18,631 nucleotides of DNA from Streptomyces sp. WM4235 (GCF_001279725.1 NZ_LGDE01000477.1:1-18631), one strand, 5' to 3'; positions 6,842-13,024 are shown, counted from the stretch's first letter. Program-made: numbers and translations. The notes: a model not told the origin generated them from the sequence alone.

Positions 6842-7612
6842 TCAGCCCCGGGTCCGCCGCTCCACCAACAAGCCCACACCGTCGAAGATCCGCTCCAGCC
6901 CGAACTCCAGCGCCTGGTCCTGCCCCCCGTGCTCCGCGACCGAGGCCAGGACGGCACGCAACGCCGGGTACCGCTCCCCGTGCTCGCGCATCACCTCACC
7001 CAGCACCCTCCCGAGCTCCGCATCCGGACCACTCGCCGCACCCGGACCACTCGTTACACCCGGACCACGCGCCCCGCCCCTCGCGGCCCGCTCCTGCTCG
7101 GCGATCCCTCGTACGTGCCCCGTCACCAACACCACCGTGTCCATGGCCTCGGCCCCACTCAGCCCGCACCCGTCGAGCGCCACGAGGGCCCGTTCCATCC
7201 AGCCGATCTCCTTCGGCCCCATCACCCGCGCCCCCACGGTCGCCTCCAGCAACCACGGATGTTCCCGGAATCCGGCGAGCAGGCCCCGTGCCCAGACCCC
7301 GAGCCTGCCCCGCCATCCGTCGGCGCCCGCCAATGCCTCGTCCAGCAGAACCGGTTCCGGCATCGCCGACTCCACCATCAGCGCGACCAGCTCCGACTTC
7401 CCCGGCACGTACCGGTAGAGGGCCATCTTGGTGACCCCCAGTTCGCCGGCCACCAGCTGCATCGACACGCCGCCCAGCCCCTGTGTGTCGGCGATGCCCA
7501 CGCCCGCCCCCGCGATGCCCTCCAGTGTGAGGCCGCGCTTCGGCCCGCGCGCCGGCCGGGCCGGCGGCCCCCACAGCAATCGCAGCGCCGCGCCCCATTC
7601 TTCGCCGGACAT
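6842..7612 (-). CDS. TetR-family repressor divergent from the monooxygenase
   Basis: This protein has 256 residues. ATG 7612 is chosen over ATG 7618 because AAGGAG lies six bases before 7612 but directly touches 7618. After a Pro/Arg-rich lead, the TetR DNA-binding domain runs about residues 28-75: LEGIAGAGVGIADTQGLGGVSM, then LVAGELGVTKMALYRYVPGKSEL. The remainder is the all-helical ligand domain of the TetR/TetR_C type (LLAGFREHPWLLEA, GPKEIGWMERALVALDGCGL), with a low-complexity Gly/Pro/Ser loop and a C-terminal FGLERIFDGVGLLVERR. The gene is divergent from the flavin monooxygenase, and the 96 bases between the start codons hold a palindrome. The pair resembles drug-inducible repressor/modifying-enzyme loci such as TetR with TetX-like enzymes. 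The inducer is unknown. Confidence 0.9.
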   Translation of the reverse strand: MSGEEWGAALRLLWGPPARPARGPKRGLTLEGIAGAGVGIADTQGLGGVSMQLVAGELGVTKMALYRYVPGKSELVALMVESAMPEPVLLDEALAGADGWRGRLGVWARGLLAGFREHPWLLEATVGARVMGPKEIGWMERALVALDGCGLSGAEAMDTVVLVTGHVRGIAEQERAARGGARGPGVTSGPGAASGPDAELGRVLGEVMREHGERYPALRAVLASVAEHGGQDQALEFGLERIFDGVGLLVERRTRG

Positions 7613-7638
7613 CGTCATCTCCTTGCGCTCGCACGAAA

Positions 7639-7684
7639 ACTGCGTCTACCGTACACGGAACGAACTGCGTCCGCCGGACGCAGT
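7639..7684. promoter_or_regulatory. Palindromic operator between TetR and monooxygenase genes
   Basis: ACTGCGTCCG-C-CGGACGCAGT at 7664-7684 is a perfect 10-bp-arm palindrome. Its half site ACTGCGTC also occurs alone at 7639-7646. CCGT-AC-ACGG lies between them. The site is centred in the divergent promoter region, so the adjoining TetR protein is the likely binder, acting on both genes. Confidence 0.72.
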
Positions 7685-7708
7685 AGTGTGCGCGCCCAAG
7701 GAGATCGC

Positions 7709-8905
7709 ATGTCCCGACACCCGCAGCCCCCCATGACAGTCCTCATCTCGGGCGCGAGCATCGCCGGACCCGCCCTCGCCTATTGGCTGGGCCGCCACGG
7801 CTTCCGCCCCACGGTCGTCGAGATCGCCCCGGCTCTCCGCGCGGGTGGCCAGGCCGTCGACTTCCGCGGCGACACCCATCTCACCGTCCTGGAACGCATG
7901 GGCATCCTCGACACGCTCCGTCGCATCCAGACCGGCGGCAGCCCCATGACCTTCGTCGACCCGGACGACAACGAACTCCTCCGCCTCCCCGCGGAGTTCG
8001 CCGGCGGGGACATCGAGGTGCTCCGCGGGGACCTCTCGCGCGTGCTGTACGAAGCCTCACGCCCCACCACCGAGTACGTCTTCGGCGACTCCGTAACCGG
8101 CCTCACCGAGACCGCCACCGGTGTGCAGGTCACCTTCCGCCACTCCCCGCCCCGCACCTTCGACCTCGTCATCGGCGCCGACGGCCTGCACTCCCACATC
8201 CGCCGCCTCGCCTTCGGCCCGGAGGAGCAGTACGTCACACACCTCGGCTACCACGCCGCCTCCTGGTCCCTCCCGACCCACCTGGACCTCCCCCGCCCCG
8301 GCAGCACCGGCTACAACGCTCCGGGCCGGCTGGCGTCCGCGACCGCCGACCGCGCCTTCTTCGTCTTCGCCTCGCCGGCCGTGTCGTACGACCGCCACGA
8401 CCACCACGCCCAGAAGGAACACATCACCCGCGCCTTCAGTCCCCTCCCCTGGAAGACCCGCGAGCTCCTCGCCACCCTCCACGAAGTCCCGGACCTGTAC
8501 TTCGACTCCATCAGCCGGGCCGACGTCGACACCTGGTCCGCCGGCAGGGTGGCCCTCGTGGGAGACGCCGCCTGCGGGGCGACGATCGGCGGAATGGGCA
8601 CCGGCACCGGGATCGTGGCCGCGTACGTCCTGGCCTCCGAACTCGCCCGCACCCCCGGAAACCACCGAGCCGCGTTCGCCCGCTACGAGTCCCTGGTCCG
8701 CCCGTACGCCGAGAACTGCCAACGTGGTGGTGACCGTACGGGCCCCTTCCTGGCCCCCGCCACCCGACTCGGATTGCGCCTACGCAACACCGTCCTCAGC
8801 CGACCCCGCTGTCTGGCCTGGATGCTGAAGCAGGGCCAGAAGGTCAGCACGCTCGCGCTCCCGGAGTACCCCGCGCATACCGGGGCGAGCGCGCACACGC
8901 CCTGA
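7709..8905 (+). CDS. FAD-dependent aromatic-hydroxylase-type monooxygenase
   Basis: This protein of 398 residues has an ATG 7709 start with AAGGAG six bases upstream. It carries the three signatures of group A flavoprotein monooxygenases (PHBH/TetX superfamily): the FAD-ADP motif ISGASIAGPALAYWLGRHG (residues 13-31) ending with acidic E38, the DG motif GADGLHSHIR (156-165), and the GD motif ALVGDAACG (282-290) followed by GGMGTGTG. Its length matches stand-alone TetX-like enzymes. These use NAD(P)H and O2 to hydroxylate aromatic or polyketide substrates, or to inactivate drugs. The divergent TetR repressor suggests induction by the substrate, hence a detoxification or tailoring role. The substrate cannot be predicted. 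A GTTAAC cluster follows 21 bases after the stop. Confidence 0.93.
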   Translation: MSRHPQPPMTVLISGASIAGPALAYWLGRHGFRPTVVEIAPALRAGGQAVDFRGDTHLTVLERMGILDTLRRIQTGGSPMTFVDPDDNELLRLPAEFAGGDIEVLRGDLSRVLYEASRPTTEYVFGDSVTGLTETATGVQVTFRHSPPRTFDLVIGADGLHSHIRRLAFGPEEQYVTHLGYHAASWSLPTHLDLPRPGSTGYNAPGRLASATADRAFFVFASPAVSYDRHDHHAQKEHITRAFSPLPWKTRELLATLHEVPDLYFDSISRADVDTWSAGRVALVGDAACGATIGGMGTGTGIVAAYVLASELARTPGNHRAAFARYESLVRPYAENCQRGGDRTGPFLAPATRLGLRLRNTVLSRPRCLAWMLKQGQKVSTLALPEYPAHTGASAHTP

Positions 8906-8926
8906 TCGCCGGAAGGCCTCACTCCA

Positions 8927-8959
8927 CTTAACGGCGTTAACGGCGTTAACGCCGTTAAC
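8927..8959. repeat. GTTAAC cluster, four units
   Basis: The units CTTAAC (8927, degenerate), GTTAAC (8936), GTTAAC (8945) and GTTAAC (8954) are at exact 9-bp period with GGC, GGC and GCC between them. The last three make a perfect palindrome. It lies between the monooxygenase stop and the receptor promoter. Confidence 0.9.
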
Positions 8960-9038
8960 GGTCCCCGCCCTCTGCACTCCTTCGAAGAGAGCCGCGCGGA
9001 ACCGTATCAAGACCGCACAGACCGTCACCCCGCTCCGC

Positions 9039-9064
9039 GGAAAAGTACTTGTCGACTGGTTTTC
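9039..9064. promoter_or_regulatory. ARE-like sequence upstream of the GBL receptor homologue
   Basis: GGAAAAGTACTTG, then TCGACTGGTTTTC, has outer GAAAA/TTTTC arms around GTCGAC and a CTGGTTTTC half resembling the CGGTTTnT halves of autoregulatory elements. GBL receptor genes usually carry such a site in their own promoter. The match is loose and the dyad is not exactly centred. Confidence 0.3.
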
Positions 9065-9151
9065 TTTGCTCCCATCCCGCTAGATTGGCCGAACAGCACC
9101 ACCCGCACCACCACCACAGCAGCAGCAGCAGCAGCACGATCGGACGGACGG

Positions 9152-9215
9152 CCGGACGGCCGGACAGCCGGACAGCCGGACAGCCGGACAGCCGGACAGC
9201 CGGACAGCCGGACAG
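9152..9215 (+). repeat. 8-bp tandem repeat in the receptor gene leader
   Basis: Seven perfect copies of CCGGACAG (9160-9215) follow one degenerate copy CCGGACGG (9152-9159), after further CGGACG-like bases. The array ends six bases before the ribosome binding site. The preceding AGC run (9118-9135) is a second simple repeat. Copy-number change would alter leader length but not the reading frame, since the array is outside the CDS. Confidence 0.95.
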
Positions 9216-9230
9216 CATCAGGAGACATAC

Positions 9231-9905
9231 GTGGCCAGGGTCAGACAGGAACGCGCCGAGGTCACCCGGCAGGCGATCCTCGACGGCGCGGCCATCGCGT
9301 TCGACGACGCCGGCTTCCACGGCACCAGCCTCAGTGACGTCGTCAAGCACGCCGGAGTCACCAAGGGCGCCCTTTACTTCCACTTCCAGTCGAAGGAAGC
9401 CCTCGCCCGCACGCTGATGGACGAACAGTTCCGGGTGTCCGACGACCTCCCGGCCATCGAGAACCCCGGCCTCCAGACCGCCATCGACGTAACGCACCAG
9501 ATGGCACACGGCCTGCGCACCAACGTCCGCATCCGGGCGGGCATCCGCCTGGTCATCGAGTTCGGTTCGTTCACCCACCCGGACTCGACGCCGTACAACA
9601 CGTGGATGAACACCGCCCACACCCTGCTGACGCCGGCCCAGCAGGCGGGCGACGTACTCCCCGCGCTGGACGTCACCGATCTCTCAACCCTTCTCATCGG
9701 CTCGTTCACCGGCATCCAGGTCACCTCGTACGTCCGCACCACCCGTGAGGACCTCCACGCCCGGATCGCCGACCTGTGGAGGTTCCTCCTCCCCGGCATC
9801 ACGCCCGCGCACCGCATTTCGGCATTCGACCCGGCAGGCTCGCCCGAGTGCCGGGCCCAACTCGGTCTTCCGAACCCGGACTCCCCTGCGGATCAGGTCG
9901 GCTGA
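9231..9905 (+). CDS. Gamma-butyrolactone receptor homologue (ArpA/ScbR-type TetR regulator)
   Basis: This protein of 224 residues has a GTG 9231 start with AGGAG at 9220-9224. The TetR helix-turn-helix (residues about 8-55) reads QAILDGAAIAFDDAGFHG, LSDVVKHAGVTKGALYFHF, SKEALARTLMDEQF. The middle section, with HQMAHGLRTNVRIRAGIRL and FGSFTHPDSTPYNTWM, is the hallmark of the GBL receptor family; the WM end corresponds to the ligand-pocket region. The match is fuller than for the regulator at 577-1170, so this is the better candidate for a true signal receptor. No GBL synthase (AfsA-type) gene is in the window. Receptor and SARP genes are often in the same cluster or plasmid, so a hierarchy with the left-end SARP is possible but unproven. 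Confidence 0.92.
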   Translation: MARVRQERAEVTRQAILDGAAIAFDDAGFHGTSLSDVVKHAGVTKGALYFHFQSKEALARTLMDEQFRVSDDLPAIENPGLQTAIDVTHQMAHGLRTNVRIRAGIRLVIEFGSFTHPDSTPYNTWMNTAHTLLTPAQQAGDVLPALDVTDLSTLLIGSFTGIQVTSYVRTTREDLHARIADLWRFLLPGITPAHRISAFDPAGSPECRAQLGLPNPDSPADQVG

Positions 9906-9915
9906 CTGCGTATCC

Positions 9916-9982
9916 AGGGCGGCCTCGCACGCGCCGTGGTGAACCACGGGGGTGCTCGCCACGGCGTGTGCGAGGCCGCCCT
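9916..9982. terminator. Long hairpin between the receptor gene and parA
   Basis: A 24-bp arm (9916-9939, from AGGGCGGCCTCGCAC to GCGCCGTGG) pairs with 9959-9982 with a single mismatch, across a 19-base loop. It begins 11 bases after the receptor stop codon. A strong GC-rich stem without a U tract is the usual Streptomyces intrinsic terminator, and it would separate the receptor gene from parA. Confidence 0.75.
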
Positions 9983-10023
9983 GTCACGTACCCGGGCCTG
10001 AAAAGCACTTCTGCGTAGCGTTT

Positions 10024-10084
10024 CGTTAGCAAAACCCAAGCGTGGCGCTCACGAACACCCTGAAACGTTAGTAAAGTCCCTCTC
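10024..10084 (+). promoter_or_regulatory. parA promoter with two CGTTAG boxes
   Basis: CGTTAGCAAAA (10024-10034) and CGTTAGTAAAG (10066-10076) are near-identical direct repeats, four helical turns apart (42 bp). TAAAGT at 10072-10077 is seven bases before ATG 10085, and no Shine-Dalgarno sequence is present, so the parA transcript may be leaderless. The repeats could be operators for autoregulation by ParA, whose N-terminus looks DNA-binding, or by ParB. Confidence 0.42.
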
Positions 10085-11362
10085 ATGACTTCACCCTCCT
10101 CCCAGAGCGACCGAGAGAAGGTCGTCTCCAAGCTCCCGCCGTGGCTGCGCCAGGAATTGAAGATCCGCACCGCTCAACTGCGGGTCGACATCCAGGACGC
10201 GGTCCACCAGGGCATCGCCCACTGGAGCGCCCTCGCCTCGGCACCGTCCCCCGTCGACACCTCCGGTGCCGAGTCGTTCTCCACCTGGCTGCCCGCCGGC
10301 CAGTGGGAGTCCTTCCGTACCGACTCCAAGCACCGCGGCGTCTCCCTCATCCAGGGTCTCGCCCAAGCCGTCCGGCTCTGGCTGGAGATGAACCCGGCTC
10401 CGACGGTGAAGCGGCCCTCCGTCGTACGACGCATCGTCGTCTGCAACCAGAAGGGCGGCGTCGGCAAGACCGCCGTCACCGCCGGCACGGCAGAAGCCCT
10501 CGCCGAGGACCCCGCCACCCTCCACCCGGTCCGCGTCGCCCGCCAACTGGCCCGTCGCTCCCCGGTCCAGGTCGACGGCGGGGCCACGTACGAGGAGCAG
10601 CAGCCACTGCCGACCACCCCCCTCGACCTGGAAGACCTCCCGGGCCTGGGCATGCGCGTCCTGCTCGTGGACTTCGACCCTCAGGGCCACCTCACCAAGC
10701 AGCTCGGTCGACAGCCGCTCCCCATCGGCGGGGACAGCCTGACCTGCCACATGGCCGGCGAGGCCAAGGGCCCGCTCGCCGACCTGATCGTCCCCATCCC
10801 GGACGAGCGTTTCGGCGACCGACTGCACATCCTCCCCGCCTGCACCGACGCCTTCCTCCTCGACGTGCGCCTCTCCACCGTCCGCGCCCGCGAGGCCGCC
10901 CTTGAGCGCGCCCTCGCCCCCGTCGAGTCCGATTACGACGTCATCCTCATCGACTGCCCCCCGAGCCTCGGCCTCAGCATGGACGCCGCCATCTACTACG
11001 GGCGACGACGCGACGCCGAACAGCCCGGAGCCTCCGGCGCCCTGATCGTCGTACAGGCGGAGGACTCCTCGGCCGACGCCTACGACCTGCTCACCTCGCA
11101 GATCAACGATCTGCGCGACGACCTCAGCCTCGACATCGACTACCTCGGTCTCGTCGTGAACCTCTACGACGGCCGCCGCGGCTACATCGCGACCTCGTCC
11201 CTCCAGGCCTGGATGGACATAAAGGATCCGCGGGTCGTCGCCATCGTCCCCGACCTCAAGGAACAGCGCGAGGCCGTACGGGTCAAGCAGCCGCTGTTCG
11301 TCTACGCCCCCAAGGGCGACCAGGCGGTCGCCCTGCGCGCGCTCGCCAGGGAGATCTCATGA
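10085..11362 (+). CDS. parA: ParA-family partition ATPase with N-terminal DNA-binding extension
   Basis: This protein has 425 residues, long for ParA. The deviant Walker A KGGVGKT is at 123-129 (CNQKGGVGKTA), the A' motif VLLVDFDPQG at 192-201, and Walker B VILIDCPPS at 286-294. About 60 residues are inserted between Walker A and A', more than usual. The first 105 residues hold two similar blocks, SKLPPWLRQELKIRTAQLR (15-33) with a following helix, and STWLPAGQWESFRTDSKH (66-83) then GVSLIQGLAQAVRLWLE. Each resembles a ribbon-helix-helix unit, so this is a type Ia-like ParA with its own operator-binding domain. It would drive plasmid segregation with ParB, whose ATG overlaps its stop (ATGA at 11359-11362). 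ATG 10085 has no clear ribosome binding site. Confidence 0.93.
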   Translation: MTSPSSQSDREKVVSKLPPWLRQELKIRTAQLRVDIQDAVHQGIAHWSALASAPSPVDTSGAESFSTWLPAGQWESFRTDSKHRGVSLIQGLAQAVRLWLEMNPAPTVKRPSVVRRIVVCNQKGGVGKTAVTAGTAEALAEDPATLHPVRVARQLARRSPVQVDGGATYEEQQPLPTTPLDLEDLPGLGMRVLLVDFDPQGHLTKQLGRQPLPIGGDSLTCHMAGEAKGPLADLIVPIPDERFGDRLHILPACTDAFLLDVRLSTVRAREAALERALAPVESDYDVILIDCPPSLGLSMDAAIYYGRRRDAEQPGASGALIVVQAEDSSADAYDLLTSQINDLRDDLSLDIDYLGLVVNLYDGRRGYIATSSLQAWMDIKDPRVVAIVPDLKEQREAVRVKQPLFVYAPKGDQAVALRALAREIS

Positions 11363-12300
11363 GCAAGGCCGACAAACTCGGAGTCTCGGCATCCTTCGCC
11401 CGAGCCCAGCCTGCCGGTGTCAGCTCCCGTCGCGCCGCAATCGCGGAGGCGACGGGCGCCCCCACCTCCGGGGTCGTGCCGCCCTCCGAGGTGCCCATCG
11501 AGGCGCTGGCGCACAACCCGTTCAACCTCCGCGAGGACCTGACCGAGCTGGACGAGCTGGCCCAGTCCCTGGTCTCCCGCGGCCAACTCCAGCCCCTCGC
11601 GGTCGCCACCCGCATGGCGTTCATGGAGGCCCACCCGGGCCAGACCGATGGCCTCGGCCGTGCCCCGTACGTGGTGATCGACGGGAACCGGCGACTCGCG
11701 GCCGCGCAGTTGGCCGGCCTCAAGACCATGCACATCCACGTCAACGACGCCCTGTCCGCGTCGGCGGCGGACATCCTCGAATCCGCACTGATCGCCAACG
11801 TCCACCGGGTCGACGTGGCGCCCATGGACCAGGCCCGCGCGCTCCAAGAGCTCGTCGACGTCCACGGTTCGCAGGCCCAGGTGGCCAAGCGGCTCGGCAA
11901 GACTCCGGCCTGGGTCTCCCAGCGCCTGACGCTGCTGAACCTCACGCCCACCCTCCAGGAGAAGGTGGAGACCGGCGAGCTCAAGGTGGAACCGGCCCGC
12001 CGTATCGGCCGCCTCCCCCAGGAGGAGCAGGCAGCGGCGGCGAACGACGCCGTCAGCGCCGTCAATCCCCCGCGCCAGCGCACCCGTGCGACCCCCACTC
12101 CCGTTAACGGCGTTAACGCCGTTAACGCCGTCAAGCCCCCCTCAGTACCGGCAGCGCCGGCAGCACCCGTCTCCGTCGCCGGCTCCCCCCGCATCACGAT
12201 CTCCACGCAGTCCCCGGAGACCATCGCGGACGCCCTCACCGCCCACCTCACACCCGACGACCTCAAGGCCGTCACGGAGCTGCTGATGACCCGTATCTGA
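11359..12300 (+). CDS. parB: ParB-family centromere-binding protein
   Basis: This protein has 313 residues. The N-terminal ParB/Srx-type CTPase domain runs about 40-155: PIEALAHNPFNLRED, VSRGQLQPLAV, then VIDGNRRLAAAQLAG with the GNRR box at 109-112 (GERR in most relatives), and IANVHRVDVAP in place of the usual IENIQRxDL. A KorB-like helix-turn-helix follows: VDVHGSQAQVAKRLGKT then PAWVSQRLTLL (167-193). Residues 228-275 are a Pro/Ala/Val linker containing VNGVNAVNAVK (249-259), encoded by a GTTAAC array. The last 40 residues (SPETIADALTAHL, DDLKAVTELLM) are likely the dimerisation domain. It is coupled to parA by ATGA. The GTTAAC clusters here and downstream are the obvious candidate targets. 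Confidence 0.93.
   Translation: MSKADKLGVSASFARAQPAGVSSRRAAIAEATGAPTSGVVPPSEVPIEALAHNPFNLREDLTELDELAQSLVSRGQLQPLAVATRMAFMEAHPGQTDGLGRAPYVVIDGNRRLAAAQLAGLKTMHIHVNDALSASAADILESALIANVHRVDVAPMDQARALQELVDVHGSQAQVAKRLGKTPAWVSQRLTLLNLTPTLQEKVETGELKVEPARRIGRLPQEEQAAAANDAVSAVNPPRQRTRATPTPVNGVNAVNAVKPPSVPAAPAAPVSVAGSPRITISTQSPETIADALTAHLTPDDLKAVTELLMTRI
12103..12135. repeat. GTTAAC array inside parB
   Basis: GTTAAC at 12103, 12112 and 12121, plus degenerate GTCAAG at 12130, are spaced by GGC, GCC and GCC. The first three units form a perfect palindrome. It reads in frame as Val-Asn-Gly/Ala repeats in the ParB linker. Confidence 0.92.
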
Positions 12301-12330
12301 TGCCGCGCCCACGCCGGGGGCGCCGGCGAC

Positions 12331-12357
12331 GTCAACGGCGTTAACGCCGTTAATGCC
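12331..12357. repeat. Degenerate GTTAAC cluster just after parB
   Basis: GTCAAC (12331), GTTAAC (12340) and GTTAAT (12349) at 9-bp period are spaced by GGC and GCC. Both outer units differ by one base from the consensus. It lies 31 bases past the parB stop. Confidence 0.85.
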
Positions 12358-12868
12358 GTTGCCGCCCCCACGTGCGTTTCGTGTGCGTTCCAAGGTGCGA
12401 TTCACCTCGGCTGGTGCGGTGACCTCCTGGGAAAACCGGCCGCACCTCGCCGCCCTCCACCCCGTTAACGGCGTTAACGCCGTTAACGACCCTCCGGCTC
12501 CGCCCACTCCCCCAGCCGCCGGGGCCGGCGCGCCGACCCCGGCCCCGCCTCACCCATTAACGGCGTTAACGCCGTTAACGCCGAGCCCCCACTCCCACCC
12601 CGGCACGGACCCGAACACGGGCGACGAGGAACAGGACCCCTGGAACGCCCCACCTGGCGTCCCGACATCCGCGCGGCGGTCATCTCCACGGCAGGACACC
12701 GGAGCCTCCGAGGCGCAACTGCGCGCCATCGCCGCCGAAGGCCTCCAGGAGGTCTACCTCAAGGGCAGTGGCGCCCGCACCACCAGCCTCCTGGTCGAGT
12801 TCACCGACATCGACTGCGTCGATGTCGCCTTCCCGACGATTCCGCTCCGCAGGGTCCCAAGGGACTGA
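12353..12868 (+). CDS. Doubtful hypothetical protein downstream of parB
   Basis: The frame is open for 171 codons. The second half looks coding by its strong third-position GC and balanced composition: EAQLRAIAAEGLQEVYLKG, TSLLVEFTDIDCVDVAF, then PTIPLRRVPRD. The first half is Pro/Ala-rich and crosses two GTTAAC clusters, read as VNGVNAVN and, in the other phase, LTALTPLT. The second passage uses three TTA codons, which would make translation bldA-dependent. The ATG at 12353 comes from a degenerate repeat unit and has no ribosome binding site; GTG 12395 or 12419 are alternatives, so the true start is uncertain. It follows parB by about 50 bases and its stop codon lies inside the iteron doublet at 12860. 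No family was recognised. Confidence 0.4.
   Translation: MPLPPPRAFRVRSKVRFTSAGAVTSWENRPHLAALHPVNGVNAVNDPPAPPTPPAAGAGAPTPAPPHPLTALTPLTPSPHSHPGTDPNTGDEEQDPWNAPPGVPTSARRSSPRQDTGASEAQLRAIAAEGLQEVYLKGSGARTTSLLVEFTDIDCVDVAFPTIPLRRVPRD
12464..12487. repeat. GTTAAC triplet cluster (perfect palindrome)
   Basis: Units at 12464, 12473 and 12482 are separated by GGC and GCC. This is the same 24-bp palindrome as at 6742. Confidence 0.92.
12556..12579. repeat. GTTAAC triplet cluster with one changed base
   Basis: ATTAAC (12556), GTTAAC (12565) and GTTAAC (12574) are separated by GGC and GCC. It is the rightmost member of the family in the window. Confidence 0.9.
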
Positions 12869-12877
12869 AGGGACTGA
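12860..12877 (+). repeat. Tandem AGGGACTGA doublet (distal iteron pair)
   Basis: Two perfect 9-mers AGGGACTGA lie in tandem at 12860-12868 and 12869-12877. They are identical to the repeats near 16.3-17.5 kb but sit beyond the 3' end of the primase/helicase operon, about 3.4 kb away from the main set. Confidence 0.9.
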
Positions 12878-12952
12878 AATTCGCCATTGACTTCAACGTG
12901 TTTCAGCCAAGCGTCTCCTGGGCGAGACACGGACGTGGCCCCCGAGAAGCCT

Positions 12953-13022
12953 CAGGTCAGAGCGTTCCACGCCGGCAGGTGAGACAGGATTCCCGCCAAG
13001 GGAGACGGACCGGAGGGACCGA
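12953..13022 (+). repeat. Degenerate origin-type module
   Basis: CAGGTCAGAGCGTTCC (12953-12968) matches the box at 17413-17428, and AGGGACCGA (13014-13022) is a degenerate 9-mer. The order matches the modules in the 16.7-17.7 kb region, suggesting a decayed copy. The stretch 12878-13024 contains no gene. Confidence 0.55.
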
Positions 13023-13024
13023 AG

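Larger units (their letters stand above)
8906..9230. other. Intergenic leader region of the GBL receptor gene
   Basis: These 325 bases have no gene. From left to right they hold a GTTAAC cluster (8927-8959), an ARE-like sequence (9039-9064), an AGC trinucleotide run of six copies (9118-9135), an 8-bp tandem repeat (9152-9215), and GGAG at 9221 before the GTG start at 9231. The promoter should lie between about 9040 and 9100; TAGATT at 9081-9086 is a possible -10 box. Confidence 0.6.

Noticed and set aside
5842..7434. A 530-codon rightward open frame
   Set aside because: Only pieces match a known family and those pieces switch frames. The downstream part runs antisense through the TetR gene and is a Pro/Arg-rich shadow.
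9152..9215. CRISPR array
   Set aside because: The octamers are directly contiguous without spacers, so this is a simple tandem repeat.
12103..12579. CRISPR or insertion-sequence ends for the GTTAAC arrays
   Set aside because: There are no unique spacers, no transposase gene and no target-site duplication. The arrays are short palindromes.
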